Shown: piece by piece, positions 1-7,490 of the stretch
How positions within the stretch are numbered: position 1 is the first letter of the stretch
Layout of the letters: the number at the start of each line of letters is the position of its first letter
Origin: Methanobacterium formicicum DSM 3637
GTDB taxonomy: Archaea > Methanobacteriota > Methanobacteria > Methanobacteriales > Methanobacteriaceae
Assembly (NCBI RefSeq): GCF_000302455.1
Contig: NZ_AMPO01000008.1
Coordinates: 52,501 to 65,000 of the forward strand
Reading direction: 5' to 3'
Length of the DNA stretch: 12,500 nucleotides
Position numbers and translations under genes: made by a program
Notes under the pieces: model-generated
Database searches by the model: none
What the model was told of the DNA's origin: nothing
What the model saw: the letters and a program-made list of their open reading frames with translations, nothing else

Positions 1-506
1 GTATTAAAAAGGACCATGCTCAGGTCATGACCTCGGAACTGGAACTGGCTGATGCCTTTGAAGAGGTGGCCCGAGAGGTGGACCCTGAGTTTGCTGCACT
101 GTGGATGAGGGATGAACTCAAAAGAGTGCTTTACTACAACAAACTCAACTACAGGGAAAGTGAAATAACCACAGCCCAGCTAGTGGAGTTACTGCGGATG
201 TTGCAGGATAAGAAGATCACCACCAAAGCTGGTCAGAGGATCATTGAACAACTACCACATAATCCCAAGATGCCAGGACTAATTGCCGAGGAAATGGGAC
301 TGGTGGGAGTGGTGGAAGATGACACCGTACTGGCAGCAGTGAAACAGGCCGTAGATGAAAATCCTGAAGCTGTCTCTGACTACTTTGAGGGTAAATCCAA
401 GGCCCTGAATTTCCTGGTTGGCCAGGTAATGCGCCTAACCCGTGGTAAAGCCGATCCTTCAAAGACCAACCAGATGGTTGTGGAAGAACTTAAGACACGG
501 GAATAA
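1..506 (+). CDS. gatB: Asp/Glu-tRNA amidotransferase subunit B, C-terminal end (5' truncated by window)
   Basis: The reading frame is open from base 3, upstream of the first ATG at 27, so this is the 3' end of a gene that starts outside the window. The visible part (about 167 residues) is the all-helical GatB/YqeY tail: an acidic start (SELELADAFEEVA), the segment ITTAQLVELLRMLQDKKIT, then ending in VGQVMRLTRGKADP and KTNQMVVEELKTRE. GatB, with GatA and GatC, converts mischarged Asp-tRNA(Asn) or Glu-tRNA(Gln) to the amidated form in the cytoplasm; the tail domain contacts the tRNA. The GQVMRLTRGKADP signature with a C-terminal helix is characteristic of GatB. The paralogue GatE has a similar tail, but the sequence fits GatB better. 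The catalytic and kinase-like core is not in the window, so its integrity cannot be judged. Confidence 0.9.
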   Translation, partial: IKKDHAQVMTSELELADAFEEVAREVDPEFAALWMRDELKRVLYYNKLNYRESEITTAQLVELLRMLQDKKITTKAGQRIIEQLPHNPKMPGLIAEEMGLVGVVEDDTVLAAVKQAVDENPEAVSDYFEGKSKALNFLVGQVMRLTRGKADPSKTNQMVVEELKTRE

Positions 507-683
507 ATCATTAAACATGATTAAATTTTTAATAACTGGATTAATATGTTAATTAATGGTTGATGCTGTTAATTAGCTGATAAAAACAGGTGTTAAATGC
601 AGAAAAACTTCTAGTAGGGTAATTCAAATAAAATATTCAAATTTGATAACTTAAATAAAAATCAAATTTGAGGTTAATCCTTA
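507..683. other. Intergenic AT-rich gap, candidate promoter for the DUF504 operon
   Basis: This is a 177-base gap with no ORF of note. Near the downstream end the octamer CAAATTTG occurs twice (about 638-645 and 663-670), flanking an A/T-rich stretch with a TATA-like ACTTAAATAAA (about 649-659). If that is the TATA box, the transcript would begin only a few bases before the start codon at 684, so an earlier A/T-rich element near 622-635 is an alternative. A ribosome binding site GAGGT lies around 670-674. No terminator-like T-tract longer than five follows gatB immediately. Confidence 0.3.
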
Positions 684-928
684 ATGGCCAAAAGAATCCT
701 GGATATGTTGAGATGGCATCCGGAAATGAAATTTGAAGATTGTAAGGTCACCTACCTGCATCGGGGAAGTCCGGGTAACCTTAAAACCATTCCAGCCACC
801 AACATTCAAGCTTTAGAAGGAGGATTTATGATTATGTTTGATGGATCTATGGTTCCTTATCATCGTATAATTAAAATAGAATCTGAAAAAACAGTTATAT
901 GGGAGAATCCTAAAAAAGGGGAGTTTTC

Positions 929-932
<4 letters not shown>
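684..932 (+). CDS. DUF504 / MJ1316-type RNA repair domain protein
   Basis: This small cytosolic protein of 82 residues consists almost entirely of one DUF504 (UPF0248, MJ1316) domain. Diagnostic features are the N-terminal ILDMLRWHP helix, the strand VTYLHRGSPGNLKTIP, an I-x-x-L-E-G-G-F turn, and the DGSMVPYHRIIKIE strand near the C-terminus. The family has been proposed from comparative genomics to recognise RNA ends, for example cyclic phosphate ends, in RNA repair; the biochemical role is not firmly established. The length fits the stand-alone archaeal form. The start at 684 is supported by GAGGT about ten bases upstream. Its stop codon overlaps the start of the CBS/ParB gene in an ATGA, indicating co-transcription and translational coupling. 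Confidence 0.82.
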
Positions 933-1728
<796 letters not shown>

Positions 1729-1732
<4 letters not shown>

Positions 1733-2016
1733 AGGATGAAATTATCAGAGAAGTCTACCAGGTCCTGGAGAACAGAAGGGACCACACAATTGACTCCTAC
1801 ACTTCCCGTATCATGCAGGATGATGATAAAAAAGCAGAGGATAAGATCCTGGAAAAGATAGGTGAAGAAGCTGCAGAAGTCATCATTGCCTCTAAAAATG
1901 ATGAAAACCTGGTTTCGGAAAGTGCTGATCTTATATTCCACACCCTCCTGCTTTTAGTGTATAAGGGAGTGGACCTGGATGAGTTGTTCACAGAATTTGA
2001 ACGGAGAAGGCATTAA
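1729..2016 (+). CDS. hisE: Phosphoribosyl-ATP pyrophosphatase (histidine biosynthesis)
   Basis: HisE hydrolyses phosphoribosyl-ATP to phosphoribosyl-AMP and pyrophosphate, the second step of histidine biosynthesis, in the cytoplasm. The 95-residue product has the normal length for a stand-alone HisE of the all-alpha NTP pyrophosphatase superfamily. Visible signatures are the SYTSRI segment near residue 23, the metal-binding helix KIGEEAAEVIIASKN at 43-57 (acidic residues E46, E47, E50), and the second acidic helix ESADLIFHTLLLL at 64-76 with E64 and D67. The start is fixed by the ATGA overlap with the upstream CBS/ParB gene. No other his gene is in the window, so histidine genes are scattered, as is common in methanogens. 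Confidence 0.93.
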
Positions 2017-2050
2017 AATCATTTTTTATAGTTTAACTCATTTTTAGAAA
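2017..2050 (+). terminator. Probable T-tract terminator after hisE
   Basis: Immediately after the hisE stop codon there are two T-tracts on the coding strand, six T at 2022-2027 and five T at 2041-2045, in an otherwise A/T-rich stretch. Archaeal RNA polymerase terminates at such T-runs without needing a hairpin. More T-runs follow up to 2160, so the end of the transcript may be spread out. Confidence 0.4.
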
Positions 2051-2192
2051 GGTTTTAATACTTTTAAAAGATTTAACATTTTAAAAAGGGCGATCTTCGT
2101 TTTTAATGAACAATTTTATTTTCAAACATTATTTTTCAAACATTTTTTTGAATCTTTCATTTTAATATTTGATTGTTTTAATTGCACCGACA

Positions 2193-2204
2193 AAAACTTA
2201 TATC
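2193..2204 (+). promoter_or_regulatory. Candidate TATA box of the first flavin reductase gene
   Basis: AAAACTTATATC is a good match to the archaeal TATA consensus. It lies about 70 bases before the start codon at 2272, predicting a transcription start near 2225 and a leader of roughly 45 bases. The MarR-type dyad begins right at its 3' edge. Confidence 0.55.
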
Positions 2205-2223
2205 ATTTGTACATACAAATGAT
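2202..2223. promoter_or_regulatory. Perfect inverted repeat, candidate MarR operator 1
   Basis: Two perfect 10-bp arms, ATCATTTGTA and TACAAATGAT, are separated by the two bases CA. The dyad overlaps the end of the TATA box and covers the region between it and the expected transcription start, a classic position for an archaeal repressor. Its centre contains TTGTACATACAA; the 11-mer TGTACATACAA (2208-2218) recurs exactly at 4670-4680 beside the marR gene. The dyad architecture fits a dimeric winged-helix regulator. Binding by the MarR protein at 4138-4578 is inferred. Confidence 0.65.
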
Positions 2224-2271
2224 TATTTGTGATAAGAGTATTATCAATCTGTGAATTAAAGGGGTAAGAAA

Positions 2272-2844
2272 ATGGAAAAAACAGATCTGGGCAAAAACAC
2301 ATTCATTTATCCAATGCCAGTGACACTTCTGGGCACTAAACATGGAGAAACAGCAAATTTCATGGCATTAGGATGGTTAAGCAGGGCTAATGGGAATCCA
2401 CCTTTACTGGTTGCAGGGATAAACAAAGCCCATTTAACCACTGAACTTTTAAAGCAGAATAAGGCATTCAGCATTAACTATCCTACAGTGGATATGATTA
2501 AGGAAGTTGATTATTGTGGGCTGGTATCTGGACGAAAAGAAGATAAATCACAGCTTTTCACAGTTGAATATGGCAAACTGGGAAGTGCACCGCTGATCAA
2601 GGAATGTCCCATCTCTATGGAATGCAAACTGGTTGATGTTTATGAAATGCCAACCCATAATCTGTTCGTAGGGGAGATAATTTCAACATACGCAGATGAG
2701 GAAATTCTCACCGGTGGAAAACCAGACATGGGCAAACTCAATCCACTACTTTTAACCATGCCGGATAATAATTACTGGACTGTTGAAAAAAAGGCAGGTA
2801 AAGCCTGGAATATCGGACTGGAATTGAAAAATATGAGGAGTTAA
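2272..2844 (+). CDS. Flavin reductase family protein (FMN-binding split barrel)
   Basis: The 190-residue product belongs to the flavin reductase-like FMN-binding split-barrel family. Typical features are the N-terminal YPMPVTLLGT strand (about residues 14-23), a segment ending in LVAGINKAHLTTELL, the KAFSINYP strand and EVDYCGLVSGRKEDKS (about 81-96), and the late EMPTHNLFVGEIISTYADE strand. Relatives in methanogens bind FMN and are often annotated as flavoredoxin or flavin reductase; the natural electron donor is unknown here, and F420H2, NAD(P)H or a ferredoxin partner are all possible. GGGG at 2261-2264 gives a ribosome binding site. A second member of the family lies at 7491-8060 at the other end of the island. 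Its promoter carries the candidate MarR operator, so it is probably part of that regulon. Confidence 0.85.
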   Translation: MEKTDLGKNTFIYPMPVTLLGTKHGETANFMALGWLSRANGNPPLLVAGINKAHLTTELLKQNKAFSINYPTVDMIKEVDYCGLVSGRKEDKSQLFTVEYGKLGSAPLIKECPISMECKLVDVYEMPTHNLFVGEIISTYADEEILTGGKPDMGKLNPLLLTMPDNNYWTVEKKAGKAWNIGLELKNMRS

Positions 2845-2922
2845 ATAATCTTTGATTAATTTTAATTAAATTTTGGGTTAATTTTAAATGATTTTTTTGT
2901 TTAATTTAAGATGAGGAAAATC
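2845..2922 (+). other. A/T-rich gap between flavin reductase and aldo/keto reductase
   Basis: This 78-base gap contains a run of seven T at 2892-2898 that could terminate transcription of the upstream gene. A/T-rich stretches such as TTTAAATGA (about 2883-2891) could serve as a weak promoter. Whether the aldo/keto reductase is co-transcribed with the flavin reductase cannot be decided from sequence. No copy of the TGTACATACAA motif is present here. Confidence 0.3.
2913..2916 (+). promoter_or_regulatory. Ribosome binding site that favours the aldo/keto reductase start at 2923
   Basis: GAGG lies six bases before the ATG at 2923. The in-frame ATG at 2911 has no purine-rich site upstream and would place this site inside the gene. 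Family members commonly begin MLYREMGKTG, which agrees with 2923. Confidence 0.6.
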
Positions 2923-4077
<1,155 letters not shown>

Positions 4078-4119
4078 AAAATCAGTAATTTTAGGGTTCA
4101 ACCAACTATTATTCATTAA

Positions 4120-4151
4120 TTAACTATTTTCATTTTATTAAATATTTTTTT
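4120..4151 (+). terminator. Probable T-tract terminator after aldo/keto reductase
   Basis: Successive T-runs on the plus strand end in seven T at 4145-4151. The tract overlaps the last codons of the convergent marR gene, so plus-strand transcripts probably end inside the marR 3' end. Confidence 0.3.
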
Positions 4152-4578
4152 CCAGTTTAGTTGCTGCTTTATCAATAGCTTCAGTTAGTTCAACACTTTC
4201 TTCGCAACCTAAAATTTCTGAGTAACGTTTATTCAGGTTTTTCAAGCATTTATCAATTTCACTCTGGAGTTCAGCTCCCTTACTGGTAGGATACAGATAG
4301 GATAATTTTCCCTCTATTTTTCTTTCAACCATTCCCCTCCCTTCCAGTTTGTCAATGAAACGGGTGGTGGTGGATGGTTTGATGTTCATGATTTCTGAAA
4401 GCTCTTTCTGAGAAAAACCCGGATGCCGATTTATGTTCATAAGGGTTAAAGCGTGTGAGGGTGAAAGACCGGTTTTAATAAATTCTTCCTCGGCCATTTT
4501 GTTAAGAATCCGGTTAAGTTTGTTACTGGTGAAGTACAGGCAACTGCACATGACCGGGCATTGTTTTTTTTCATTCAT
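4138..4578 (-). CDS. MarR-family transcriptional regulator with Cys-rich N-terminus
   Basis: This 146-residue protein has MarR architecture: an N-terminal dimerisation helix (LNRILNKMAEEEFIKTGLSP), the HTH at about 57-76 (QKELSEIMNIKPSTTTRFID), then KLEGRGMVERK and a wing around 88-98, and a C-terminal dimerisation helix. MarR proteins are dimeric repressors that bind palindromes and release DNA on binding phenolics or quinones, or on thiol oxidation. C7, C11 and C13 (CPVMCSC) stand next to the dimerisation helix, with C111 and C125 near the C-terminus, so thiol sensing or metal binding is plausible but inferred. GAGGTG at 4589-4594 selects the ATG at 4578; the frame extends to an ATG at 4680, but that extension would overlap the operator and looks non-coding. 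It is divergent from the ferredoxin-nitroreductase and probably autoregulated through the dyad at 4665-4680. Confidence 0.9.
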   Translation of the reverse strand: MNEKKQCPVMCSCLYFTSNKLNRILNKMAEEEFIKTGLSPSHALTLMNINRHPGFSQKELSEIMNIKPSTTTRFIDKLEGRGMVERKIEGKLSYLYPTSKGAELQSEIDKCLKNLNKRYSEILGCEESVELTEAIDKAATKLEKNI

Positions 4579-4588
4579 GGTGGGAATG

Positions 4589-4594
4589 CACCTC
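4589..4594 (-). promoter_or_regulatory. Strong ribosome binding site fixing the marR start
   Basis: GAGGTG on the minus strand lies ten bases upstream of the ATG at 4578. It complements the conserved 3' end of 16S rRNA and rules out the longer in-frame ATG at 4680. Confidence 0.75.
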
Positions 4595-4650
4595 AAGTTA
4601 GGTATGTTCGTCTTTTTTATTAAAATTTTTAGAATTAAGATTTTTTGGTA

Positions 4651-4661
4651 AACTTTATATG
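4651..4661. promoter_or_regulatory. Candidate TATA box, readable in both directions, in the marR divergent gap
   Basis: AACTTTATATG reads as a TATA element toward the plus-strand ferredoxin-nitroreductase gene (predicted start near 4684, leader about 65 bases). In reverse it reads CATATAAAGTT toward marR (predicted start near 4629, leader about 50 bases). The two promoters may therefore share or overlap one TATA element. The orientation preference cannot be settled from sequence. Confidence 0.5.
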
Positions 4662-4664
4662 TTA

Positions 4665-4680
4665 TTGTGTGTACATACAA
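4665..4680. promoter_or_regulatory. Candidate MarR operator 2
   Basis: TTGTGTGTACATACAA is a 16-bp imperfect palindrome with one mismatched pair around a TGTACA core. It contains the 11-mer TGTACATACAA (4670-4680) that is also in operator 1 at 2208-2218. It lies just downstream of the plus-strand TATA element and just upstream of the same element for marR, so a bound dimer could repress the nitroreductase and affect marR itself. Confidence 0.6.
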
Positions 4681-4691
4681 CTAATAGTTTT

Positions 4692-4704
4692 GGGTGGTTC
4701 ACCC
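4692..4704 (+). other. Short GC-rich hairpin in the nitroreductase leader
   Basis: GGGTG and CACCC form a 5-bp stem with a GTT loop, standing out in A/T-rich surroundings. It would sit close to the 5' end of the predicted transcript. It could be an RNA hairpin or a second protein-binding dyad; function is unknown. Confidence 0.3.
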
Positions 4705-4750
4705 GAATATTCAAACAGTAAAAAATACGTAAAAATGGGGAAAATCAAAA

Positions 4751-5542
4751 ATGGAAAATTTAAACAAGGAACTATGTATAAAATGTGGGGTTTGCACCCT
4801 TAACTGTCCCCTTGGCCTGATAGAAATAGAAAATTATCCTGAAATTCCAGAAGATGCAGTGGACTTCTGTGTGCAGTGTGGACACTGCATGTCCATCTGT
4901 CCAGAAGGAGCAATCGGATCACCAAACTCCGGAGGAAGGGTGAATGGAAGTTTCCACATCACACCCCTGGAAATGGGATTGCACATGAAATCACGAAGAT
5001 CAATACGTAATTACAGTGATAAACCAGTAGAAATGGAAAAACTGGAAAAAATCTTTGAAATAATAAGATATGCACCCACTGGAAATAATGGCCAACCAGT
5101 GCAATGGACCGTGATCAACGACCCTGAAAAGGTTAACCAGATAAGTACCAGTACCATTAATTGGATGAGAGAAGTTTTAAAGGGAGAATCTCCATTTATG
5201 GTGCCGATAGAGCCCCTGGTTGAAGCATGGGATAATGGAATGGATTCAATCCTGAGAGGTGCGCCCTGTCTGGTGGTGGCCCATGCACCATCAGATAAAA
5301 AAAGTGCCTTAACCGATGGAATAATTGCCTTAACTCACCTGGACCTTTTATTACCCTCCTTTGGAATGGGTGGATGTTGGGCGGGTATTTTAAACATAGT
5401 TTGCAGTCAAAATCCTTCTTTAAAGGGTTTGATGGGAGTTCCTGAAGACAATACGGTAATTTATCCATTTATGGTGGGATACCCCAGGTACCAGTACCAG
5501 AGAATCCCTGAAAGAAATCAGCCCGAAATAATATGGGAATAA
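4751..5542 (+). CDS. Ferredoxin-nitroreductase fusion (2[4Fe-4S] + FMN)
   Basis: The N-terminus (about residues 1-60) is a bacterial-type ferredoxin domain with C9, C12, C15, C19 (CIKCGVCTLNCP) and C40, C43, C46, C50 (CVQCGHCMSICP), giving two [4Fe-4S] sites. From about residue 78 a nitroreductase domain follows, with the FMN-binding SRRSIRNYSD (81-90), YAPTGNNGQPVQW (107-119), and a late GMGGCWAGIL segment. The 263 residues match the usual length of this fusion in anaerobes. Such proteins reduce nitro compounds, quinones or flavins with electrons passed through the clusters; the substrate here is unknown. It is divergent from marR, with a candidate operator in the promoter, so control by that regulator is likely. 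The ribosome binding site is a modest GGGG at 4737-4740. Confidence 0.9.
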   Translation: MENLNKELCIKCGVCTLNCPLGLIEIENYPEIPEDAVDFCVQCGHCMSICPEGAIGSPNSGGRVNGSFHITPLEMGLHMKSRRSIRNYSDKPVEMEKLEKIFEIIRYAPTGNNGQPVQWTVINDPEKVNQISTSTINWMREVLKGESPFMVPIEPLVEAWDNGMDSILRGAPCLVVAHAPSDKKSALTDGIIALTHLDLLLPSFGMGGCWAGILNIVCSQNPSLKGLMGVPEDNTVIYPFMVGYPRYQYQRIPERNQPEIIWE

Positions 5543-5637
5543 ATAAGTTTTTAAAAGAATTTGGGGATTTAAAAAGTTTTGGAAACTAAGACCATTCTAA
5601 AAAATTTATTAATAGTTCATGATTTTTAAAAATTTTT

Positions 5638-5643
5638 GAGGTG
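5638..5643 (+). promoter_or_regulatory. Ribosome binding site fixing the tautomerase start
   Basis: GAGGTG lies seven bases before the ATG at 5651. This start places proline as the second residue, as required for the family's catalytic N-terminal proline, and rules out the in-frame TTG at 5636. Confidence 0.75.
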
Positions 5644-5650
5644 TTTTAAA

Positions 5651-5851
5651 ATGCCCGTAATAAACATGGAAGTAGGAAATCTTTCTCTAGAACAGAAAAA
5701 AGAACTCATAACTAAATTCACCGAAGTTGCAGTGGAAATAACTGGTATTCCTAAACAATCTTTCGTAGTAACAATAAGAGAATTACCTGATGAAAATTTA
5801 GGAGTAGGTGGGGAAACTGTTGCAGAAATCAAAGCTAAAAATTCAATTTAA
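5651..5851 (+). CDS. DmpI-like 4-oxalocrotonate tautomerase family protein
   Basis: The 66-residue product begins MPVINMEVG, so removal of Met would expose the catalytic Pro1 of the tautomerase superfamily. The helix LSLEQKKELITKFTEVAVEI, the strand KQSFVVTIRELP and the turn NLGVGGET match the beta-alpha-beta fold, and the ITGIPKQSF segment resembles the archaeal DmpI group. Counting from Pro1, the canonical 4-oxalocrotonate tautomerase arginines at 11 and 39 are not conserved (Ser and Val by my alignment). The only arginine is R42, so the physiological substrate probably differs from 4-oxalocrotonate. It lies between two flavin/iron-sulfur reductases, with about 110-150 base gaps on each side. 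A role in handling alpha,beta-unsaturated or quinoid compounds is inference. Confidence 0.85.
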   Translation: MPVINMEVGNLSLEQKKELITKFTEVAVEITGIPKQSFVVTIRELPDENLGVGGETVAEIKAKNSI

Positions 5852-5951
5852 TTATTAATTACTTACTTTAAATGGGACTTCCTTAGAGTTCTGTGAGTAA
5901 GGGGATAAAATGAAGTGATATTAAAGAGATAATAATAAGTAGAGATTTTTT

Positions 5952-6002
5952 ATGGAAAAATCCAATGGTAGTGAAGAATTAAAAATTGGGGGTAAAAAAT
6001 GA
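5952..6002 (+). CDS. Possible 16-residue leader ORF overlapping the quinone reductase start
   Basis: ATG at 5952 opens a 16-codon frame (MEKSNGSEELKIGGKK) whose TGA at 6000-6002 overlaps the ATG of the next gene as ATGA. The overlap would allow translational coupling. No convincing ribosome binding site precedes it, and its last codons contain the ribosome binding site of the next gene, so it may be coincidental. Confidence 0.2.
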   Translation: MEKSNGSEELKIGGKK

Positions 6003-6640
6003 ATGTATTGATAGTTTACGCACATCCTGAGCGTGAATCTTTGAACGGGACCTTGAAAGATCTGGCAGTAGACACCTTAACTGATGAGGGACACCAGGTA
6101 CAGGTATCAGACCTTTACTCCATGAAATGGAAGGCAGTCCTGGATGAGGAGGATTTCCCAGAGAGAATGAACAAGGAACTCTTCAACCCCATACTTGAAC
6201 AGCTCAATGCAGTAAAAAAAGGTGCCATACCTCAGGACATCAAGGAAGAAATGGACAAGGTCCTCTGGGCAGATCTGATCATATTCCAGTTTCCCATATG
6301 GTGGAGTAACTTCCCAGCTATCCTGAAAGGATGGGTTGACCGTGTTTTCTACAATGGATTTGCATTCAACCTGGCAGAAATGCAATTATACGGAAATGGG
6401 CCATTGAAGGGCAAAAAAGCAATGTTATCATTCACCACTGGAGCACCCCGTGAACTCTACACCGATGAAGGACCACACGGTGAGATTGAAGTTCTCATAA
6501 AGTACTTTAACCATCTCCTGTTTGAATTCGTTGGAATGGAAGCCCTTCCTTATTTTGCTATCTTCGGACCAGGGGACATGACTGAGGAAGAACGTGAGGT
6601 TGAACTGGATAGATTCCAGGAGATCATTAAAAATGTTTAA
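5999..6640 (+). CDS. NAD(P)H dehydrogenase (quinone)-like flavodoxin-fold protein
   Basis: The 213-residue protein belongs to the NQO1/MdaB flavodoxin_2 family. It has the first strand MNVLIVYAHPERESLNG (1-17) for flavin phosphate binding, then FQFPIWWSNFPAILKGWVDR (96-115) and VFYNGFAFN, which shape the FAD/FMN and hydride-donor pocket. LSFTTGAPRELYTDEGPHG (143-161) forms the active-site loop. Family members reduce quinones by two electrons, avoiding semiquinones, or reduce related acceptors; in methanogens the donor could be NAD(P)H or reduced F420. The length is normal for the family. GGGGG at 5988-5992 is the ribosome binding site. It has no copy of the MarR-type motif upstream, so it may be controlled separately or by read-through. 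Confidence 0.88.
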   Translation: MNVLIVYAHPERESLNGTLKDLAVDTLTDEGHQVQVSDLYSMKWKAVLDEEDFPERMNKELFNPILEQLNAVKKGAIPQDIKEEMDKVLWADLIIFQFPIWWSNFPAILKGWVDRVFYNGFAFNLAEMQLYGNGPLKGKKAMLSFTTGAPRELYTDEGPHGEIEVLIKYFNHLLFEFVGMEALPYFAIFGPGDMTEEEREVELDRFQEIIKNV

Positions 6641-6670
6641 AATGATGTGGTTTATTTAAACTGACCTGAT

Positions 6671-6747
6671 TTAACAGTTCAAAATGAAGTGATTATACAG
6701 TTAAATGAAGTTTTTGCAGTTAAAAAGCAGTGTTTTAACAGTTAAAA
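6671..6747. repeat. Four CAGTT half-sites about 21 bp apart, ending in a 15-bp palindrome
   Basis: CAGTT occurs at 6675-6679, 6698-6702, 6717-6721 and 6739-6743 (steps of 23, 19 and 22 bases), mostly followed by A-rich sequence (three of four as CAGTTAAA). The last copy is the right arm of a perfect dyad TTTTAAC-A-GTTAAAA at 6733-6747. Spacing near two helical turns in the upstream region of the second nitroreductase suggests an operator array, but the region is A/T-rich and chance cannot be excluded. Confidence 0.35.
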
Positions 6748-6784
6748 AATGATTTAGCAAAAAAATATTAAAAAATTATTCAAT

Positions 6785-6788
6785 GGAG
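6785..6788 (+). promoter_or_regulatory. Ribosome binding site favouring the nitroreductase start at 6797
   Basis: GGAG lies eight bases before the ATG at 6797 but only two bases before the in-frame ATG at 6791, too close to serve it. Confidence 0.6.
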
Positions 6789-6796
6789 TTATGGAC

Positions 6797-7306
6797 ATGG
6801 AATTTGGGGATTTAATTAAAAAAAGATACAGTGTACGTGGCTATCAGTCAAGGGAAGTGGAAGAAGAAAAACTGGAAAAAGTACTTGATTCTGCCCGCAT
6901 GGCACCCACTGCAGTTAATAAACAACCATTTCGTTTCATAGTGGTGAAAACTGAAGGTAGAGAAGATGAACTCAAAACTATTTATCCTGCAGAATGGTTT
7001 ACCGAGGCTCCTCTGGTTATCTGTGCCTGCACTGTTAAATCAGAATCATGGAATCGCCGGGACGGACGTAACTACGTGGAGGTGGATACAGCAATAGCCA
7101 TGGACCACCTTATACTGGCAGCCACAGAACTGGGACTGGGAACCTGTTGGATAGCAGCTTTCAATGTTGAAGAGGCTAGAAAAGTTCTTAAAGTGCCTGA
7201 TGATGTAGAACCACTTTTATTCACTCCTTTAGGATATCCTAATGCCGAACCAAGGGGAATGGGCCGGAAAAGACTGAGTGAACTGGTCCGTTATGAGCAC
7301 TGGTGA
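6797..7306 (+). CDS. Nitroreductase family protein (FMN)
   Basis: This compact nitroreductase-fold enzyme of 169 residues has no ferredoxin domain. The FMN-binding N-terminus reads KKRYSVRGYQSREV (8-21), followed by SARMAPTAVNKQPFRF (32-47). A central helix DTAIAMDHLILAATELGLGTCWIAAFN (97-123) and the GYPNAEP turn (147-152) complete the pattern. It is shorter than classical NfsB-type enzymes, as is usual for archaeal and clostridial members. It reduces quinones, nitroaromatics or flavins as a dimer; the substrate is unknown. The in-frame ATG at 6791 is an alternative start that adds two residues. It probably has its own promoter in the 156-base gap upstream, which contains the CAGTT array. 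Together with the fused nitroreductase at 4751-5542 it gives the island two different enzymes of the same superfamily. Confidence 0.88.
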   Translation: MEFGDLIKKRYSVRGYQSREVEEEKLEKVLDSARMAPTAVNKQPFRFIVVKTEGREDELKTIYPAEWFTEAPLVICACTVKSESWNRRDGRNYVEVDTAIAMDHLILAATELGLGTCWIAAFNVEEARKVLKVPDDVEPLLFTPLGYPNAEPRGMGRKRLSELVRYEHW

Positions 7307-7490
7307 TGAACTACGGTTTGTGAGATTAACTAGATAATGAGTTTGTTCAATGAAAGAATCCATTAATACGTACTTAAAAGAGTGGCACTGCATTAAATGG
7401 ATTATATTTTGTTAAATAATGTATGTTGGCTAATTGGATTAAATAAGTGTGTTAAATTAATGAGATAATCAGAGTATAAGGAGTTAAAAC
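7307..7490 (+). other. Gap before the second flavin reductase, candidate promoter
   Basis: This 184-base gap has no ORF. ATTATATTTT at 7401-7410 is the best TATA-like element, predicting a start near 7430 and a leader of about 60 bases. GGAG at about 7480-7483 is the ribosome binding site. The MarR-type 11-mer is absent. Confidence 0.3.

Noticed and set aside
4579..4680. 34-residue N-terminal extension of the MarR regulator
   Set aside because: It would overlap the TATA element and operator, is Ile/Lys-rich and unlike the family, and a strong GAGGTG favours the ATG at 4578.
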